Of a stretch of 64,000 nt of DNA, positions 61,736 to 64,000 are shown piece by piece. The notes under the pieces were generated by a model, which made no database searches, had not been told where the DNA came from, and worked only from the letters and a program-made list of their open reading frames with translations. Location: assembly GCF_002355595.1 (NCBI RefSeq), contig NZ_AP017422.1, forward strand, positions 2,294,001 through 2,358,000, read 5' to 3'. This DNA comes from Filimonas lacunae (GTDB lineage Bacteria > Bacteroidota > Bacteroidia > Chitinophagales > Chitinophagaceae). Each line of letters starts with the position of its first letter. Position 1 is the first letter of the stretch. Made by a program: the position numbers and the translations under genes.

Positions 61736-62629
61736 TTAACTGAGCTTTTTGGTAAAGAAATCAATAGTACGTTGCCACGCCAGTTCGGCAGCGGCTTTGT
61801 CATAACGGGGAGTGGTATCGTTGTGAAAACCGTGATTTACGTTGGGGTAAATATACCCGGTGTATTCTTTATGGTTTTCTTTTAATGCTTCTTCGTAAGC
61901 CGGCCATCCTTCTGTAATGCGGGTGTCCAGTGAAGCGTAGTGCAATAGTAAGGGCGCTTTTATCTGTGGCACCAGTTCTTTTGCAGGCTGGCTGCCGTAA
62001 AAAGGAACAGCAGCTGCCAGGCCGGGTACACGCACAGCCATCATGTTCGATATCCAGCCGCCAAAACAAAAGCCTACCACTCCAACATAACCATTGCAGT
62101 TTTTGTGATTTTTCAGGTATTCATAGGCGGCTATAAAATCTTCCAGCATTTCATTCTTATCTCTTTTGCTTTGCAGCTCACGGCCCTTTTCGTCATCACC
62201 CGGGTATCCCCCTAAAGGGGTTAAGGCATCAGGAGCAATGCTGATAAAGCCTGCCAGCGCCGCACGACGGCCTACATCGGCTATATAAGGGTTTAAGCCA
62301 CGATTTTCATGCACCACAATAATGCCACCCAGTTTTTTAGTGTTGTTAACGGGCTGCGATAGTTGTGCTTTTATAGTGCCGCCCCCTTTTTCAGAGGAGT
62401 ATTGTATGGTTTCGGTAGTTAGGCGGGAGTCGTTGGCAGGCACCTGCCATGTGTTTTTATAATCAGGCATCAAAAAGCCCATCAGGGAAGTAAGGGTAAG
62501 GCTACCCACTGCATAAATAGATAACTTCTCCATAAAATCGCGCCGGTTAAGGCGGTTATGGGCATAGTCATCATACAGGTCAAACACCTCCTGTTTGATA
62601 TCTTCCTTTTTGATTTCGTTGTTGCTCAT
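61736..62629 (-). CDS. Dienelactone-hydrolase family protein with Tat-like signal
   Basis: The protein has 297 residues from the ATG at 62629. An N-terminal acidic segment is followed by LNRRDFMEKLSIYAVGSLTL, a twin-arginine-like export signal. The catalytic domain shows GGIIVVHENRGLNPYI, the nucleophile Cys in VVGFCFGGWIS, Asp in ASLDTRITEG and His in NVNHGFHND, the Cys-Asp-His triad of dienelactone hydrolases. It probably hydrolyses a lactone or ester in the periplasm. Confidence 0.88.
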   Translation of the reverse strand: MSNNEIKKEDIKQEVFDLYDDYAHNRLNRRDFMEKLSIYAVGSLTLTSLMGFLMPDYKNTWQVPANDSRLTTETIQYSSEKGGGTIKAQLSQPVNNTKKLGGIIVVHENRGLNPYIADVGRRAALAGFISIAPDALTPLGGYPGDDEKGRELQSKRDKNEMLEDFIAAYEYLKNHKNCNGYVGVVGFCFGGWISNMMAVRVPGLAAAVPFYGSQPAKELVPQIKAPLLLHYASLDTRITEGWPAYEEALKENHKEYTGYIYPNVNHGFHNDTTPRYDKAAAELAWQRTIDFFTKKLS

Positions 62630-62748
62630 ATGTATAGTGGTTTGTATTAAAATTAGCAAATACCTTTTTTTGCCAGTTAATATTCGGCAAAAGCCAGATA
62701 ATAACGGTATAGCGTTAGTCGTTGGTGATAAGTATGTTTGATTTTTGA

Positions 62749-64000
62749 ATGATTATGTATAGTATACGTTTATTTATCAGTGCCTGCATAAGCCTGCTGG
62801 CGGGTGTTTTATTAACCGGTAGTGCGCTGGCGCAGAAGCCTGCCTATACGCATGCCGACACGTTGCGGGGCAGCATTACACCGGAGAGAAGCTGGTGGAA
62901 TGTGCTATATTATGCCATTACGGTAAAGCCAGATGAGGGTAGTAAAACCATTACCGGTAAAAACAGTCTTCGCTACCAGGTAACCCAGGCTAATAAGGGG
63001 CGCAAAATGCAGCTGGATTTGCAGAAACCTTTGGTTATTGACAGTGTGCTGTGGGATGGAATACAACGGGTGCCGTTTGAAAAAGAAGGCAATGCCTGGC
63101 ATGTGTGGATGCCGGAGCAACAGAAGGGTAGCATACACCGGGTGGATATTTATTATGGCGGCAAGGTGCATGAAGCCATCAGGCCGCCGTGGGATGGTGG
63201 CTGGGTATGGGGTAAAGACTCGCTGGGTCGCCCTTACATGACGGTGGCCTGCCAGGGACTGGGTGCTTCTATCTGGTATCCCTGTAAAGATCATCAGAGC
63301 GATGAGCCGGACAGCGGCGCTTCGTTAACGATGATCGTGCCCGATTCGCTGGTAGCGGTAGGTAACGGAAGGTTGCAGCACAAGCAAAGCAATGGCGATG
63401 GTACCACTACCTACACCTGGGCGGTGGTAAACCCTATCAGCAACTACTGCATTATTCCTTACATCGGAAAATATGTAAACTTTTCAGAAGTATATAATGG
63501 CGAGAAGGGGCCATTAAGTGTTAATTACTGGGTGCTGGATTATAACCAGGCCCGTGCTAAGGAATATATGCCCACACAGGTGCATAATATGCTGAAAAGC
63601 TTTGAATACTGGATGGGACCCTATCCGTTTTATGAAGATGGTTACCAGCTGATAGACGCTTCCCATACCGGTATGGAGCACCAGAGCGCCGTTTCGTATG
63701 GCAACCGCTATGCTTTCGGGTACCGCGGACGCGATCAGAGTAATTCGGGGCTGGGGTTGAAATTTGATTTCATTATTATTCATGAAAGTGGTCATGAATG
63801 GTTTGGTAATAACATCACCACCAACGATCTGGCAGATATGTGGGTGCATGAAAGCTTTACCAATTACAGCGAAACCCTTTTTGCAGATTATATATTCGGT
63901 GAGGAAGCGGGTAATGCTTACAACTATGGTATTCGCGCCGGTATACGTAACGATGCGCCTATTATTCCTGTTTATGGTGTAAACGCGCAGGGTAGTGGGG
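62749..64000 (+). CDS. M1-family metallopeptidase, 3' truncated by the window
   Basis: The frame is open from the ATG at 62749 (another at 62755) to the end of the window. A signal peptide (LFISACISLLAGVLLTGSALA) leads into an M1 aminopeptidase: GMEHQSAVSYGNRY takes the place of the GxMEN exopeptidase motif, and HESGHEWFGN followed by WVHESFTNYSE gives the HExxH-x18-E zinc site. It is probably a periplasmic or surface aminopeptidase. The 3' end lies outside the window. Confidence 0.92.
   Translation, partial: MIMYSIRLFISACISLLAGVLLTGSALAQKPAYTHADTLRGSITPERSWWNVLYYAITVKPDEGSKTITGKNSLRYQVTQANKGRKMQLDLQKPLVIDSVLWDGIQRVPFEKEGNAWHVWMPEQQKGSIHRVDIYYGGKVHEAIRPPWDGGWVWGKDSLGRPYMTVACQGLGASIWYPCKDHQSDEPDSGASLTMIVPDSLVAVGNGRLQHKQSNGDGTTTYTWAVVNPISNYCIIPYIGKYVNFSEVYNGEKGPLSVNYWVLDYNQARAKEYMPTQVHNMLKSFEYWMGPYPFYEDGYQLIDASHTGMEHQSAVSYGNRYAFGYRGRDQSNSGLGLKFDFIIIHESGHEWFGNNITTNDLADMWVHESFTNYSETLFADYIFGEEAGNAYNYGIRAGIRNDAPIIPVYGVNAQGSG

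Overview
The window looks like a chromosomal segment of a Bacteroidota bacterium, most likely of the family Chitinophagaceae (Chitinophaga/Niastella/Filimonas type). The grounds are a type IX secretion (T9SS) type-B sorting signal on a giant adhesin followed by a PorP/SprF gene, TonB-dependent receptors with N-terminal carboxypeptidase-regulatory-like domains, LytS/LytTR two-component regulation, TAnnTTTG promoter elements and scarce Shine-Dalgarno sequences. No IS element, phage, CRISPR array, tRNA or rRNA was seen. The placement is inference from gene families; no database was searched.

Layout. 1-524: 3' end of an LptD-like gene. 908-1873: orphan HypE-like protein. 1949-8522 (minus): a redox operon with a haem-c lipoprotein, an FAD-dehydrogenase small subunit, a GMC dehydrogenase with a Cys-x5-Cys-x3-Cys motif, a tandem Dabb protein, a berberine-bridge-type flavoenzyme and a DUF985 cupin. 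8992-12153 (minus): Oar-like TonB-dependent receptor. 12538-13836: SUKH-like protein and acyl-CoA thioesterase.

14279-20180 (plus) is the most unusual coding region and resembles an undescribed RiPP-type (modified peptide) locus. It holds a 57-residue Cys-free peptide gene, a hairpin, a membrane metalloprotease with an N-terminal PqqD-like domain, an overlapping LpxL-like acyltransferase homologue with an altered catalytic motif and a possible second PqqD-like domain, a LytS/LytTR pair, and a LanC-like protein that has lost all three zinc ligands. A MarR-GNAT fusion gene converges on it.

21891-44378 (plus) is a surface adhesion unit: a giant secreted protein of about 6,700 residues (lectin domain, 23 Cys-pair repeats, about 39 cadherin-like repeats, T9SS type-B tail), its PorP/SprF partner and a TPR/PD40 protein without the usual OmpA domain. 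44516-50840 (minus) holds a second TonB-dependent receptor, an AraC regulator and a secreted GH133-like glucosidase, perhaps a glycan-use group. 50934-52462 (plus) is a coupled pair: an unknown secreted protein and a formylglycine-generating-enzyme homologue with both catalytic cysteines.

52588-64000 is mostly housekeeping or single genes: PrfH without RtcB, a metallophosphoesterase, PlsC, uracil-DNA glycosylase, an NmrA/HxlR divergent pair with an operator-like dyad, an alpha/beta hydrolase, a thioredoxin-like protein, a lipoprotein, a dienelactone hydrolase and the start of an M1 aminopeptidase. Between convergent genes at 55141-55770 lies a striking non-coding array: about 30 positions exactly 21 bp apart, most carrying a palindrome-like ACATST core (ACATCT, AGATGT or ACATGT). 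The spacing is kept while the sequence between cores has diverged.
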